Virus record (IMG/VR): IMGVR_UViG_3300037847_004011
Coordinates: 1 to 21,943 of that record
Length of the DNA: 21,943 nucleotides
Source: a virus
Direction: 5' to 3' (one strand)
In this document: positions 4,558 through 12,709 of the stretch, piece by piece
Layout of the letters: every line of letters starts with the position of its first letter
Position numbering within the stretch: the stretch's first letter is position 1
Position numbers and translations under genes: made by a program
The notes under the pieces: model-generated
Database searches by the model: none
What the model was told of the DNA's origin: nothing
What the model saw: the letters and a program-made list of their open reading frames with translations, nothing else

Positions 4558-6739
4558 CAAGACCACTTATATCCCATTTCGGATCTAAATCAATGGAATA
4601 AATCTTGTTGTGTTTCTTGTACTGAGAAGTAACGGGTCTAATTGTAGGGTCTGCTTTACAAGCTTCTTCTAATGACTGCATACTGCGACGCATGAACTCT
4701 GTGTTTACCACTAGGTTATTCAATGGTTTACCACCATTCAATTCTGTTACAAGTTGCATAAAGTCTGTAGCAAATCCCCTCCATACAGTTCTTTTATCAT
4801 CATAGTCTCTAAACTTCCGTACAAAAAATTCTACTGTTTCTATTAAGATAGACCTTGTTGAATTTGCAAAGGCAACTTCTTCTATCTCAGGATCAATGAA
4901 AGATTTAATACCAAACCTTGAATCACCTTTTATGTGTTTAGGAACTTTAAATTCGTGCAGTAACCATTGAGCAAAGTATGGAAGCTCGTCAGCTATCCTT
5001 GATTCTATAATAGTATTACTTGCTTCTTCGACTCCTAATAGTTTGGCAAAGTTACTTTCCGCTTTATCAGAAATACGTAGAGCTAATATTTTATCTCTGT
5101 TACTAGAATCTAAAGCAGGAATAACTGATAAACTAGTAGGGTCCATATTCAAAGACATGATTACTCGACCTGCCCAACTGATAGTTATAGTGTCTTCAAA
5201 CTTTGCTTGGTATTCAATTCTTGGGTTAGCGGTTGCTTTTTTAATCAGCTCAGTGGCTCTACGTTGTTCCGCAAAAGAAGCAGCCGAAGTTGTATCGTCT
5301 ATAACCCAAGCAGCTACTCTACCTAATTCTTTGTTGAACTTACTATCACCACTAAGATAATCCGAAGCGTCGGCAAATCCACCGAGCAACCCACCAATCA
5401 ATTTGTTAGATAGCAAAGACTTACCTTTGTTTGTTGGCCCTACCAATATAAGTGCGTGTCCTTGTTTAGACTCTTTTTCGTACAGAGCGGAATAGATTCT
5501 TTGTAACCACCCATAAAAATAGTCTAGCGATTCCTTATCTTTAAAGAATTGGGTGAGCCATGTATCTATAAACTTCCATTTATTTCTGTCAGCGTCCCCC
5601 GCAGGTTGTACTGGTTTAAGTGTACTGGTGTTTAAAATCTTATTTGGCCCTGACTCTACTATCCTTCTTTTATCAAATATGATAGGGGCTACTTCATCTA
5701 TCCTACTGTTTTGTTGTATTATTAAGATAGCGTTTTCTACTTCAGTTAGCGGTTGCCCATTTCTTGTTGTCCTAAAACCTGCTTGGCGTAGTTCTAGTTT
5801 AAGTTGATCCTTATCTAAGGTGCATGCTTTTCCGTTGATGAAAGTATAGAAAGCTTTACCTGTAAACCAATATTTATCTACTAGATGGTCTAGTTTTGCA
5901 TTCTCATATTCATCTACAAAAGCTTGCCCAAATATTTCTTTCCAAGTTAAGAACCCTTTACCTGCTCTATCTGAGTAACATACCATACCATCTAGAGTCA
6001 CCTGACAACCGTCTCTTTCTATACCATCATCTATCCAGAACAATGGCCCCCTATCCCCTACATTAAATCCTGAAGTCCACCTACCTTTGTATTTCTCGTC
6101 CTCACGTACTTTTTTTTCAATAACCTCTAGTGGGATACTTAAAGCAGTCGGAGCTTGTGGTGGGTGTTTGATACTAGTTTTTATTAATAGCTTTTTATAA
6201 AAGTCTTTCTTTAGTCTTTTTTCAGTAACATGAATAACCTCACCTAGAAACCAATATTTAGCTGCATCCAAACAAGACTCATCGAAACCTGCAAACATAC
6301 GCCTGACTCTTAACTTGTCGGCAAGTGCTTTGACAAAAGCGTTAAACATTCTGTAGTCTATCAGCAGCTTTCCTTCAAACTCCCATATAAGTCTGATACC
6401 ACCAGAAGGAGTTCTAGTTATAACAGTTGGTGGGAAGGGTCCACATTTAGAAAGTACTTCTTCTACTACCTTATCCCAATCAGGGTCAATGTTATCATAC
6501 TCAACAACGAAGCCATACATTGCTTCTACTTTGTTACCACCCCTTTTTGATATTCTTGTAGAGGCTATCGTACCTTCATTCAAAGAGTAGAATACATAGT
6601 CCGTGTCTGGGTGGTTCATCCACGCCCTACGTTTTTCTTTATCTGTAAACTTCTTCGGGGTTTTATTAAATGTTGTAAGTGTCTCGCAAGTGTTAGTATG
6701 GTGGTCTGATAGGTTTTTTAAGTATCTATAATGGTGCAT
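4550..6739 (-). CDS. Primase-helicase: PrimPol-like N-terminus plus SF3 helicase
   Basis: 729 residues from the ATG at 6739. An upstream in-frame ATG at 6778 would overlap the polymerase by 38 bp and has no Shine-Dalgarno sequence, so 6739, one base past the polymerase stop, is preferred. Residue numbers below count from 6778. Region 80-190 looks like an archaeo-eukaryotic primase: 'GFVVEYD' (90-96, hhxEhD), 'RTPSGGIRLIWEF' (122-134), 'YWFLGEVIHV' (175-184). The C-terminal half is an SF3/D5-like ATPase: Walker A GPTNKGKS (447-454), Walker B 'AAWVIDDT' (489-496) and motif C-like 'VIMSLNMDP' (539-547). It would unwind and prime phage DNA for the adjacent polymerase. The primase domain is inferred from weak motifs; the helicase is clear. 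Confidence 0.85.
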   Translation of the reverse strand: MHHYRYLKNLSDHHTNTCETLTTFNKTPKKFTDKEKRRAWMNHPDTDYVFYSLNEGTIASTRISKRGGNKVEAMYGFVVEYDNIDPDWDKVVEEVLSKCGPFPPTVITRTPSGGIRLIWEFEGKLLIDYRMFNAFVKALADKLRVRRMFAGFDESCLDAAKYWFLGEVIHVTEKRLKKDFYKKLLIKTSIKHPPQAPTALSIPLEVIEKKVREDEKYKGRWTSGFNVGDRGPLFWIDDGIERDGCQVTLDGMVCYSDRAGKGFLTWKEIFGQAFVDEYENAKLDHLVDKYWFTGKAFYTFINGKACTLDKDQLKLELRQAGFRTTRNGQPLTEVENAILIIQQNSRIDEVAPIIFDKRRIVESGPNKILNTSTLKPVQPAGDADRNKWKFIDTWLTQFFKDKESLDYFYGWLQRIYSALYEKESKQGHALILVGPTNKGKSLLSNKLIGGLLGGFADASDYLSGDSKFNKELGRVAAWVIDDTTSAASFAEQRRATELIKKATANPRIEYQAKFEDTITISWAGRVIMSLNMDPTSLSVIPALDSSNRDKILALRISDKAESNFAKLLGVEEASNTIIESRIADELPYFAQWLLHEFKVPKHIKGDSRFGIKSFIDPEIEEVAFANSTRSILIETVEFFVRKFRDYDDKRTVWRGFATDFMQLVTELNGGKPLNNLVVNTEFMRRSMQSLEEACKADPTIRPVTSQYKKHNKIYSIDLDPKWDISGLDD

Positions 6740-6740
6740 G

Positions 6741-8504
6741 TTATTTCTCGTATTTATCCAGAACTTTACCTTCGGCATCTAGGGGGATATCGGGTAACCA
6801 CTCTGGTGGGGTTCTCATTTCTTCTATGACAAGATCCAAAGTTTTCTCTGCATCTTCCTCATCCACTTCTATGACAACTTCGTCATGTACGTGAAAAATA
6901 ATTTCCATCCCTCTATTTTCGAGGCGGGTGAGTATATCAGAAAATATGTCTCGTGCAAGTGCTTGAGATGCATTTTCTGTTAAAAGTCCTCCGTATAGCT
7001 TTACAGGAATCTTTTTAGCTCCTTTAGCAATCAACGCTATGTAGTTCCTCCTACCAAATTGCATGGCAGTTTGTATCTTACCGTAGTCCAAACTACGTCC
7101 AGAGGGCAATTCAATACTAAAATCATCTCCTAATGAGTATGCTACGTGTAACTTCCTTTGCAAGTTGTTCCAAAGAGACACAACTCGTTTCATTTTTGTT
7201 CTATATAGCTTTACAGCCTTGACAGCTTCTTCTTCATCCATACCCGATATCAAAGCAAACTTACCTGCTGATACAGAATAACCACAACCAAGTACCATAG
7301 TTTTAACTAGATGCCTTAGTGAAGGGTCTTCTTCTTTTAGCACCCCTTTTGATTTATCCCATTTATCGAACCTGATAGCAAAGGCTTCGTAGATATCGTC
7401 ACTTGCTTTTATTTCATCTAAAGAGTCTTGATCTTCCGCTAACCAACACAAAGTCCTAACTTCAATTTGAGATAAGTCTACAACGACTAGCTTTCTACCT
7501 TTCTTTGGCGATATTAAACTACGTAAGTTGACTCCAAACATTTCTCCTCTAGGAAGGTTCTGTAGATTTAAGTTACCACCACTACCACTAAACCTACCTG
7601 TATGCGCTCCATGATATAAGATACCTCCGTAGTATCTTTTATCACCCATTGTAGCATACTCAAAAGCTTCTAACTTTCTTTTAAGTGAGTTGATCCTTCT
7701 GTAATCACGTACCGCAGAAATCCATTTATACTTACCCTCATTTTCTTTTATCCACTTATTAGCATCTTCATCTGTAAGGGCTAAACTTGCAGGAGGTTTG
7801 AGTCCTTCTTTTTTACACTCATCATTAAAAGCTTGCCTAGACAGTATGGGTTTTTCGTCTATCCAAGGTATAGAGTTTTCTGCTTCAAAAAGTCTTTCGT
7901 TAATAGTTACTAAAGATTTTTTAAGTAGTTCAGTGTTAATTGGGATGCCTCTTTGTACGCACCTCCTGTTCATCAAACTAATATCCCTCTCCATTTGAGG
8001 CCAATCACCTTCCAAGTCTTGCCATAATTTTAAACAAAGTTCTGAGTCCTTCAGAGCATACTCATCAACTTCGTCTTGAAACTCTTTAGTCATGTCCTCC
8101 CATCGTTTACCTGACATGTTATCCCTTGTAGATTTATCGACTTCTAAATTGTACAGGGTGGTGGTAGCTCCCTTCAAAGATCTAGGTAATCCAGAATATG
8201 CTGCTAAGTCTGCGGTACACACCCATTCAGCATATTCATATTTTTTCCACCACCCTTTATCAACTCCATACAAATAAAGTGTTTCATCAAATTGTGCATT
8301 GTGTGATAGGACTCTGTTATTTTCTATAACACTCCAATCAAATTCTTCTTTGGGACACCCCACGAAGCTTGTCCCTTCATCTCCTACAGCACTAACTCTG
8401 TAGGCATCAAAGTCGGTATGGCTGAAGTAGCCTAGTAATCCAAGAAATTTTACCGAACAATCTTTGTCGTAATAACTTTCAAAATCAATAGCGATTGTAT
8501 TCAT
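6741..8504 (-). CDS. polA: DNA polymerase, family A, with 3'-5' exonuclease
   Basis: 587 residues from the ATG at 8504; a GTG at 8525 lies inside an inverted repeat and is unlikely. The exonuclease domain (~1-180) has all three motifs: 'IAIDFES' (D7, E9), 'LSHNAQFDE' (Asp73) and 'YALKDSE' (Asp153). In the polymerase domain: motif 1 'TGRFSGSGGNLNLQNLP' (~302-318), motif A 'VVVDLSQIEVRT' (catalytic D343, E348), motif B 'RHLVKTMVLGCGYSVS' (~397-412), motif C 'HVHDEVVIEV' (D541). It has no 5' exonuclease domain, as is usual in phage Pol A. The residue matching E. coli Pol I Phe762 is Leu405 here, and the Gly after the motif B Tyr is Ser. It is the replicative polymerase and abuts the primase-helicase. 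Confidence 0.95.
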   Translation of the reverse strand: MNTIAIDFESYYDKDCSVKFLGLLGYFSHTDFDAYRVSAVGDEGTSFVGCPKEEFDWSVIENNRVLSHNAQFDETLYLYGVDKGWWKKYEYAEWVCTADLAAYSGLPRSLKGATTTLYNLEVDKSTRDNMSGKRWEDMTKEFQDEVDEYALKDSELCLKLWQDLEGDWPQMERDISLMNRRCVQRGIPINTELLKKSLVTINERLFEAENSIPWIDEKPILSRQAFNDECKKEGLKPPASLALTDEDANKWIKENEGKYKWISAVRDYRRINSLKRKLEAFEYATMGDKRYYGGILYHGAHTGRFSGSGGNLNLQNLPRGEMFGVNLRSLISPKKGRKLVVVDLSQIEVRTLCWLAEDQDSLDEIKASDDIYEAFAIRFDKWDKSKGVLKEEDPSLRHLVKTMVLGCGYSVSAGKFALISGMDEEEAVKAVKLYRTKMKRVVSLWNNLQRKLHVAYSLGDDFSIELPSGRSLDYGKIQTAMQFGRRNYIALIAKGAKKIPVKLYGGLLTENASQALARDIFSDILTRLENRGMEIIFHVHDEVVIEVDEEDAEKTLDLVIEEMRTPPEWLPDIPLDAEGKVLDKYEK

Positions 8505-8521
8505 AATTTGCGATGAGTTGC

Positions 8522-8554
8522 CCACCTACGTGAAAACCTAGAACACGTAGGTGG
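8522..8554 (-). promoter_or_regulatory. 11-bp perfect inverted repeat upstream of polA
   Basis: CCACCTACGTG (8522-8532) and CACGTAGGTGG (8544-8554) are exact reverse complements around an 11-nt loop, ending 17 bp before the polymerase ATG on the minus strand. The arms are GC-rich against an AT-rich background. No T-run follows on either strand, so an intrinsic terminator is unlikely. An operator, a translational-repression hairpin or a processing site are candidates. Confidence 0.6.
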
Positions 8555-8598
8555 ACTCCCCCATTTCGTATTGCGGAACTCCTACCGCTTGACGAGAT

Positions 8599-8799
8599 TT
8601 ATATTAGTTCAGGCTGAGATGCCTTTAGCTCCTTTAAGGTTTTGATCTGAGCTTCAAAAGCTTCAGTTGTTGCTATCATCTTAGTATCAGAGGAGTTTAA
8701 GTCTTCTATTTTAGAAGAAATTTCTTCTCTAATTTGGCTTACATGCTTAAGTTCACTTTCAAGATGTGCTATCTTTATATCTAGATCAGTATTACTCAT
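8599..8799 (-). CDS. Small coiled-coil protein
   Basis: A 66-residue protein with no Cys, Trp, Tyr or Pro except near the end, and a heptad-like Leu/Ile pattern ('IAHLESELKHVSQIREEISSKIEDL', then 'AFEAQIKTLKEL'), consistent with two coiled-coil helices joined at 'NSSDTK'. It lies between the ssDNA-binding candidate and the polymerase in the replication operon, 2 bp from the former's stop. It could be an accessory or oligomerisation factor for replication proteins. No family is recognised. Confidence 0.6.
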   Translation of the reverse strand: MSNTDLDIKIAHLESELKHVSQIREEISSKIEDLNSSDTKMIATTEAFEAQIKTLKELKASQPELI

Positions 8800-8801
8800 A
8801 A

Positions 8802-9458
8802 TTAAGAAGGGATAATTCTAGATACAAAATCAACAACTTGTGGATCGGTATCAACCTTAGTTACAGTCATTTGTGGTATGTACCAACTGACTCTGTTAGC
8901 TGTAGCTTGATCAGCCTGAAACTTCCAGTGTTTTGCACACAGTGGAGCATCTGGATTCATCGCTTGAAATAGTCCAAGTCTCTTGAACGTATTTCGGTAT
9001 GCTGCTTTACGTACATGGATTTTACCCATCGCATAAGAGGTTTCTCCTATGGGGAAAGGGAATGCGTCGGCAGCGTCCTCTCCAACATCCTCTGGTTCAG
9101 GGATGAGAAGTGTCACATCAGCAAACTCAATCGTACCGAAGTCCGAATCCTCTGCTATTGCTTGTTTCTCATCTGCGGTGTAAGCAACTCTTGCTACTTC
9201 GTTTGAACCAAAAGGTACGTTTTCTGCCCACCCTTTTACTGCTGTGATTGGGATAACTGAAAGTGATCCTCCTGTTGGCATAATAGTGTGGGTTCTATTG
9301 ATAACGAGCGCACCCTCGTCACCATCGATTTCCGAAGATCCTTGTATAACATTGAGTCTTGGAATCTCGATATCTTCTGCTGATATCGCAAGCCTTGGAG
9401 CAGCTACTGGAGCTGCGAGTTCTTCTTTTTTTGCTTCTACTAGTTTAGTTTTGGGCAT
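8802..9458 (-). CDS. Probable ssDNA-binding protein (replication accessory)
   Basis: 218 residues. The N-terminal ~22 are Lys/Ala-rich ('KTKLVEAKKEELAAPVAAPR'), then comes 'DIEIPRLNVIQGSSEIDGD', a segment I associate with phage single-stranded DNA-binding and recombination accessory proteins. Beta-rich stretches ('GSLSVIPITAVKGW', 'FADVTLLIP', 'YAMGKIHVRKAAYRNTF') and aromatic plus basic residues fit an OB-fold. An acidic tail, common in SSBs, is absent. Position between the RecB-like exonuclease and polymerase supports the role. No Shine-Dalgarno sequence precedes the ATG; instead an in-frame Lys-Thr codon repeat runs upstream to a stop. Confidence is high that this is a gene, moderate for function. 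Confidence 0.6.
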   Translation of the reverse strand: MPKTKLVEAKKEELAAPVAAPRLAISAEDIEIPRLNVIQGSSEIDGDEGALVINRTHTIMPTGGSLSVIPITAVKGWAENVPFGSNEVARVAYTADEKQAIAEDSDFGTIEFADVTLLIPEPEDVGEDAADAFPFPIGETSYAMGKIHVRKAAYRNTFKRLGLFQAMNPDAPLCAKHWKFQADQATANRVSWYIPQMTVTKVDTDPQVVDFVSRIIPS

Positions 9459-9494
9459 GGTCTTAGTTTTGGTCTTGGTCTTAGTTTTATTTTA
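9441..9494 (-). repeat. Lys-Thr codon microsatellite across the start of the ssDNA-binding candidate
   Basis: On the minus strand the nine codons before the ATG at 9458 read K-T-K-T-K-T-K-T after an Asn and a stop (TAA at 9494-9492), and the first codons after the ATG continue P-K-T-K. The DNA is an imperfect repeat of ACTAAAACCAAG-like units. No start codon occurs in the upstream repeat. Confidence 0.6.
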
Positions 9495-9497
9495 GTT

Positions 9498-10619
9498 TTA
9501 AGAAAGGGTAAACCTTTCCTCTGACGTTTCTATAATGCCATTGTTTTCAACAGCGTCAAGAAAAGATCTTGATTTTTCTCCTTTTTCTCCTTTAGGAGCA
9601 TTATCCCCCACAGCATTAGCTATTTTTTTAAGGGGGATACTAATCAAATTAAGTAAATCTTCTTGTTCTAAATCGTACTCTTTTGCTATCTCTACGAGTT
9701 TTATGTTGTCAGTACACTTACGAGTGGCTCCCATAGATTTAAGTTTTAAGTTCTGAAACTCCATTCCATCTTTAGCTAGAGCAACAGCTTTTTCTTTTAC
9801 CCTCTTTGCCCAATTCTCTACAACTTTAGCTACGACGTAAAGGTGTTCTACTGTCTTAGGGTCGTTAGGATCTTCTATGTTTTCTTTAGGTAAATTATCT
9901 CCTGATATACGTTGTACTATTTCAACTGCTAAACCACCAAGCGAAGGACAATACTCTTCGTGTTTACAAAATCGGCAGTTAACCGAAGGAGAAAGTGCGT
10001 CTGCTTCTGGGAAACCACCATCCCATTGAGGGCGCACTTTCTCCCCATTTCGTATTACGTCGGCTAGTTGCTTAACCAATAAGGGCAATTCCTCTCGTGT
10101 AAATGTTCCTTCCAGTACTTCATTGCGTACAGGTATATAGAACACAAAAGTGATTTCATCAAGCTCTGGATATTTTTGAAAAGCTCCGACCGTGTAAGCC
10201 CTTGCTTGCCAGTTACTTCTAGGTGGATCTATTTCACTGACCCCTGTTTTGTAATCTGCTAATATAGCTTTGTTACCAAAGGTAAGTAGTCTATCACAAG
10301 TTCCCCACGTATTTGTAGAGTCAAGATCAACATCTAGAAGGATCTCATTCTCTTCCTTGTACTCCTGCCCTTTAGCATAATTCTTGGTATACTCATCCTC
10401 TTGCTTGACGATTGCTTCATAGATCATGACTTCGTCTTCATCGTGCAGGGCAGAGGGATCACGAACTTCTAAGGCTTCGTGGATACGAGTACCTTTTTCA
10501 GCAGCAGCGTTTGTACCTGATCGACCTTCGTAGCCAGAACAACCTGCTACGTACTTGAGACTTGATGGTGAGAAAGGAGCGTGTCCTCTGCTGCTATGAT
10601 CGGGTGTATTAGACTCCAT
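9498..10619 (-). CDS. Cas4/RecB-like PD-(D/E)XK exonuclease (DUF2800-like)
   Basis: 373 residues. Start 'HAPFSPSSLKYVAGCSGYEG' followed by 'KGTRIHEALE' (His47) is typical of the DUF2800/Cas4-RecB-like family. Catalytic residues: Asp109 in 'GTCDRLL', 'ILADYKTG' (Asp122, Lys124) and 'NWQARAY' (Gln138, motif QxxxY). Cys27 plus Cys215, Cys218 and Cys224 ('CRFCKHEEYC') could hold a 4Fe-4S cluster, as in AddB/Cas4-type nucleases. It likely resects DNA ends for recombination or digests host DNA, with the helicase gene it overlaps (11 bp). The C-terminal ~110 residues are extra and of unknown role. Confidence 0.85.
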   Translation of the reverse strand: MESNTPDHSSRGHAPFSPSSLKYVAGCSGYEGRSGTNAAAEKGTRIHEALEVRDPSALHDEDEVMIYEAIVKQEDEYTKNYAKGQEYKEENEILLDVDLDSTNTWGTCDRLLTFGNKAILADYKTGVSEIDPPRSNWQARAYTVGAFQKYPELDEITFVFYIPVRNEVLEGTFTREELPLLVKQLADVIRNGEKVRPQWDGGFPEADALSPSVNCRFCKHEEYCPSLGGLAVEIVQRISGDNLPKENIEDPNDPKTVEHLYVVAKVVENWAKRVKEKAVALAKDGMEFQNLKLKSMGATRKCTDNIKLVEIAKEYDLEQEDLLNLISIPLKKIANAVGDNAPKGEKGEKSRSFLDAVENNGIIETSEERFTLS

Positions 10620-11904
10620 GTAGTTCAGTTAGGTTATTTATTTTTCTTTCTATTGAGTCTATGACATTTTCTTCTATAGACCCTGAAGTAACTAAAACTT
10701 TTTGTATAGCGTCCGACTTTGCACCATTACGGTGAATGCGTCCTAAAGTTTGGAGGTAGTCTTTAGCATTGAAAGAAGGGCAGATCAAACTAACTCTTGG
10801 TCTATCCCCATTACAATCATGTAATGATAGTCCAGTACCCCCTGCTGCAATGTTAGCAACCACAATAGTTGATTCATCATTTTGAAATTCGTCTACGATT
10901 GCTTGTCGTTCTTCTACTGTTTGACCTCCCTCAATAGATTTGCATTTCAGTTGCTCACATAGTGTTACTACAGTGTCTCTGAAGTTAACAAACAACACTA
11001 CAGAGTTACCTTGTTCTTCTAAGTCTTGTGCGTATGTAACTAAGTCAGGGACTTTCATCGCTTCTGTTAGTTGTCTTGCACGTAGGATGTTAACGATCAC
11101 ATGGTCACTATTCCCAACAGAACCATTCTCGATAAGTTCTGTTATTATTTGTGGTGTTAGACCTAACTTTTCATAAGTCTTTATAATCTTATTAGAATCA
11201 GCAAATTGCATAGGCTCTATGAAAACTCTGTTATTTCTGAATGAATCAGGGAAATCCGCTACAGTTAACTTAGCCCCCATAACCCCATAGATCTTTTCGT
11301 GTATCTTTTTGAGGTTACTCTTTGATCCTAAGTGCCAACCATTCCACTCATCTTGGTAACACCCATTAGCTTTCATCCAACTGAACCAGTTATATAAACC
11401 GTTTTCTGTTTTAGCTAGGCTGTGTAGTCCCAACATATACCCAATAGACCTCATCTCTGTAGGATCTTCACACGCTGTTGCTGACATCCCATGCACTAGA
11501 AAACCTTGTTTAACTAGGCTTATAATAAGCTGTGCATTTTGTGTGTATGGGCCTTTACATTTATGTATCTCATCTACTAAGAACAAAGTGTTTTTAGGGA
11601 CTTTCCAGTTCATTATCTTCTTACCCCTCTTAGACATATGTGGGGTATTACCAGTCCTTACCTTTTCAAAATTAAGTACGAATATAGGATCAATACCTAC
11701 TTCTTTTAGCTCCCTTTCCCATGAAGGGATCACTGCTTTAGGACACATAACAGCTACAGGGCGTTCTAACCGCAAAGCTAAATGTGCTGCAACTACTGTT
11801 TTTCCAGTACCAACAGAGCTAGAATCTAGGGTATTTTTATTTTCTCTTAGCTTTTCTTCAAAGAAGTCAGCCACTTTGGACTGAGCGGGGAATAGGTTTT
11901 TCAT
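10609..11904 (-). CDS. SF2 helicase, SNF2/DEAD-like
   Basis: 431 residues. Motif I 'SSVGTGKTVVAAHLA' (residues ~29-43), motif II 'FLVDEIHKCKG' (DEIH), motif III 'HGMSATACE', and in the second RecA lobe 'NSVVLFVNFRD', 'ESTIVVANIAAGGTGLSL' (motif V) and 'QTLGRIHRNG' (motif VI). This is a compact two-lobe SF2 translocase of the SNF2/RapA-like type found in phage replication operons. It may remodel forks or aid the RecB-like nuclease that follows. The ATG at 11904 is preceded by a candidate promoter (TTGCCT-16-TACTAT) whose start site would lie almost on the ATG. Confidence 0.88.
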   Translation of the reverse strand: MKNLFPAQSKVADFFEEKLRENKNTLDSSSVGTGKTVVAAHLALRLERPVAVMCPKAVIPSWERELKEVGIDPIFVLNFEKVRTGNTPHMSKRGKKIMNWKVPKNTLFLVDEIHKCKGPYTQNAQLIISLVKQGFLVHGMSATACEDPTEMRSIGYMLGLHSLAKTENGLYNWFSWMKANGCYQDEWNGWHLGSKSNLKKIHEKIYGVMGAKLTVADFPDSFRNNRVFIEPMQFADSNKIIKTYEKLGLTPQIITELIENGSVGNSDHVIVNILRARQLTEAMKVPDLVTYAQDLEEQGNSVVLFVNFRDTVVTLCEQLKCKSIEGGQTVEERQAIVDEFQNDESTIVVANIAAGGTGLSLHDCNGDRPRVSLICPSFNAKDYLQTLGRIHRNGAKSDAIQKVLVTSGSIEENVIDSIERKINNLTELHGV

Positions 11905-11911
11905 TTAGGAC

Positions 11912-11939
11912 ATAGTAAAAGAACTTGAATTGAAGGCAA
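11912..11939 (-). promoter_or_regulatory. Candidate sigma70-like promoter before the helicase gene
   Basis: On the minus strand TTGCCT (11939-11934), a 16-bp spacer and TACTAT (11917-11912) lie in the only sizeable gap of the operon's first half. The hexamers match consensus at 4 of 6 positions each. The predicted transcript would begin at or within 1-2 nt of the ATG. Confidence 0.3.
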
Positions 11940-11949
11940 GAAAAACTTT

Positions 11950-12456
11950 CTACAATTTATCATACCCTACTAAAGCATGACCTTTCCGTATGTATCTAGC
12001 TATTAGAAAAGCGTCTATCATACCATCGTGAGGTTTAGAACAGCGTTTACTTTTCAACCAACATTCTTCAGGAGCTAACATATTAGCCACTCCTAATGCA
12101 GCTTTCTTTGTATCATATGGCGGAGCCAAGTGACCTAACATAGCTTTTTGCCAGTTACGTACTTTAACGCATTGCACATCCCACTGCCTACTCTCAGCTA
12201 GTCCTAACAATTTACCAAATGATATTGCCATAGACCTAACAGCCTGTGAACTCTTTGCATGGTGTAGGGGTTCTTCGATAGCAAATATAAACTCTGACTC
12301 AAGTGCCATCACCCACTCATATACTTTACGAGTATCAGTTTCTCGTTTCTTACAACGATGGAGTGTAGGCATCACTGTCTTATCAATGACAGCTCCTGTT
12401 GTTTTTGATATGGCGACTAACCCACCGTTGAGTCCGTTATCAACTCCTATAATCAC
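11950..12456 (-). CDS. RuvC-like Holliday junction resolvase
   Basis: 168 residues with the RNase H-fold pattern of RuvC: 'MIIGVDNGLNGGLV' (catalytic Asp6), 'FAIEEP' (Glu61/62), 'VKVRNWQKAMLG' (the WQK motif seen in phage RuvC-like proteins) and 'KPHDGMIDAFLIARY' (Asp144, Asp148). It would cut four-way junctions or debranch concatemers before packaging, which fits its place beside recombination genes. Its start overlaps the upstream 89-aa gene by 17 bp. Confidence 0.88.
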   Translation of the reverse strand: MIIGVDNGLNGGLVAISKTTGAVIDKTVMPTLHRCKKRETDTRKVYEWVMALESEFIFAIEEPLHHAKSSQAVRSMAISFGKLLGLAESRQWDVQCVKVRNWQKAMLGHLAPPYDTKKAALGVANMLAPEECWLKSKRCSKPHDGMIDAFLIARYIRKGHALVGYDKL

Positions 12457-12709
12457 AATGTTCTATGGCTTTAGCAGAAAGTATTATACCGTCTCCTTCT
12501 TCTGGTATTAAAGCATCTATGTTTGGGACAAGCATCTGTATATAAAATACTTCTCTTGCTGAGTTAGGTATAACTCTGTAGTAAGTACCCGCCCTACGTT
12601 CTACAATATAGGTAAAGTCTTTACCCATTTCCTTTCGTACCATGACACAGGGATTTTCTACAGGTTCCCTGTCTTCAAACATTACTCCGATAGATCGTCT
12701 AAGAAACAT
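12440..12709 (-). CDS. Hypothetical protein
   Basis: 89 residues from the ATG at 12709, chosen because GGGAGGG lies 6 bases upstream; a TTG at 12724 is also in frame. It is a mixed alpha/beta small protein with basic N-terminus ('FLRRSIGVMF'), an aromatic strand ('FTYIVERRAGTYYRVI') and an acidic end ('ALIPEEGDGI'). No catalytic motif, TM helix or known family is recognised. It overlaps the paralogue-B gene upstream and the resolvase downstream, so it is co-translated with them. Confidence 0.65.
   Translation of the reverse strand: MFLRRSIGVMFEDREPVENPCVMVRKEMGKDFTYIVERRAGTYYRVIPNSAREVFYIQMLVPNIDALIPEEGDGIILSAKAIEHCDYRS

Noticed and set aside
8505-8525. GTG at 8525 as the start of polA
   Set aside because: It falls inside the inverted repeat and adds seven residues before the conserved exonuclease I strand; the ATG at 8504 fits better.
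8522-8554. Intrinsic terminator
   Set aside because: The inverted repeat has no following T-run on either strand, and it lies upstream of polA within the operon.
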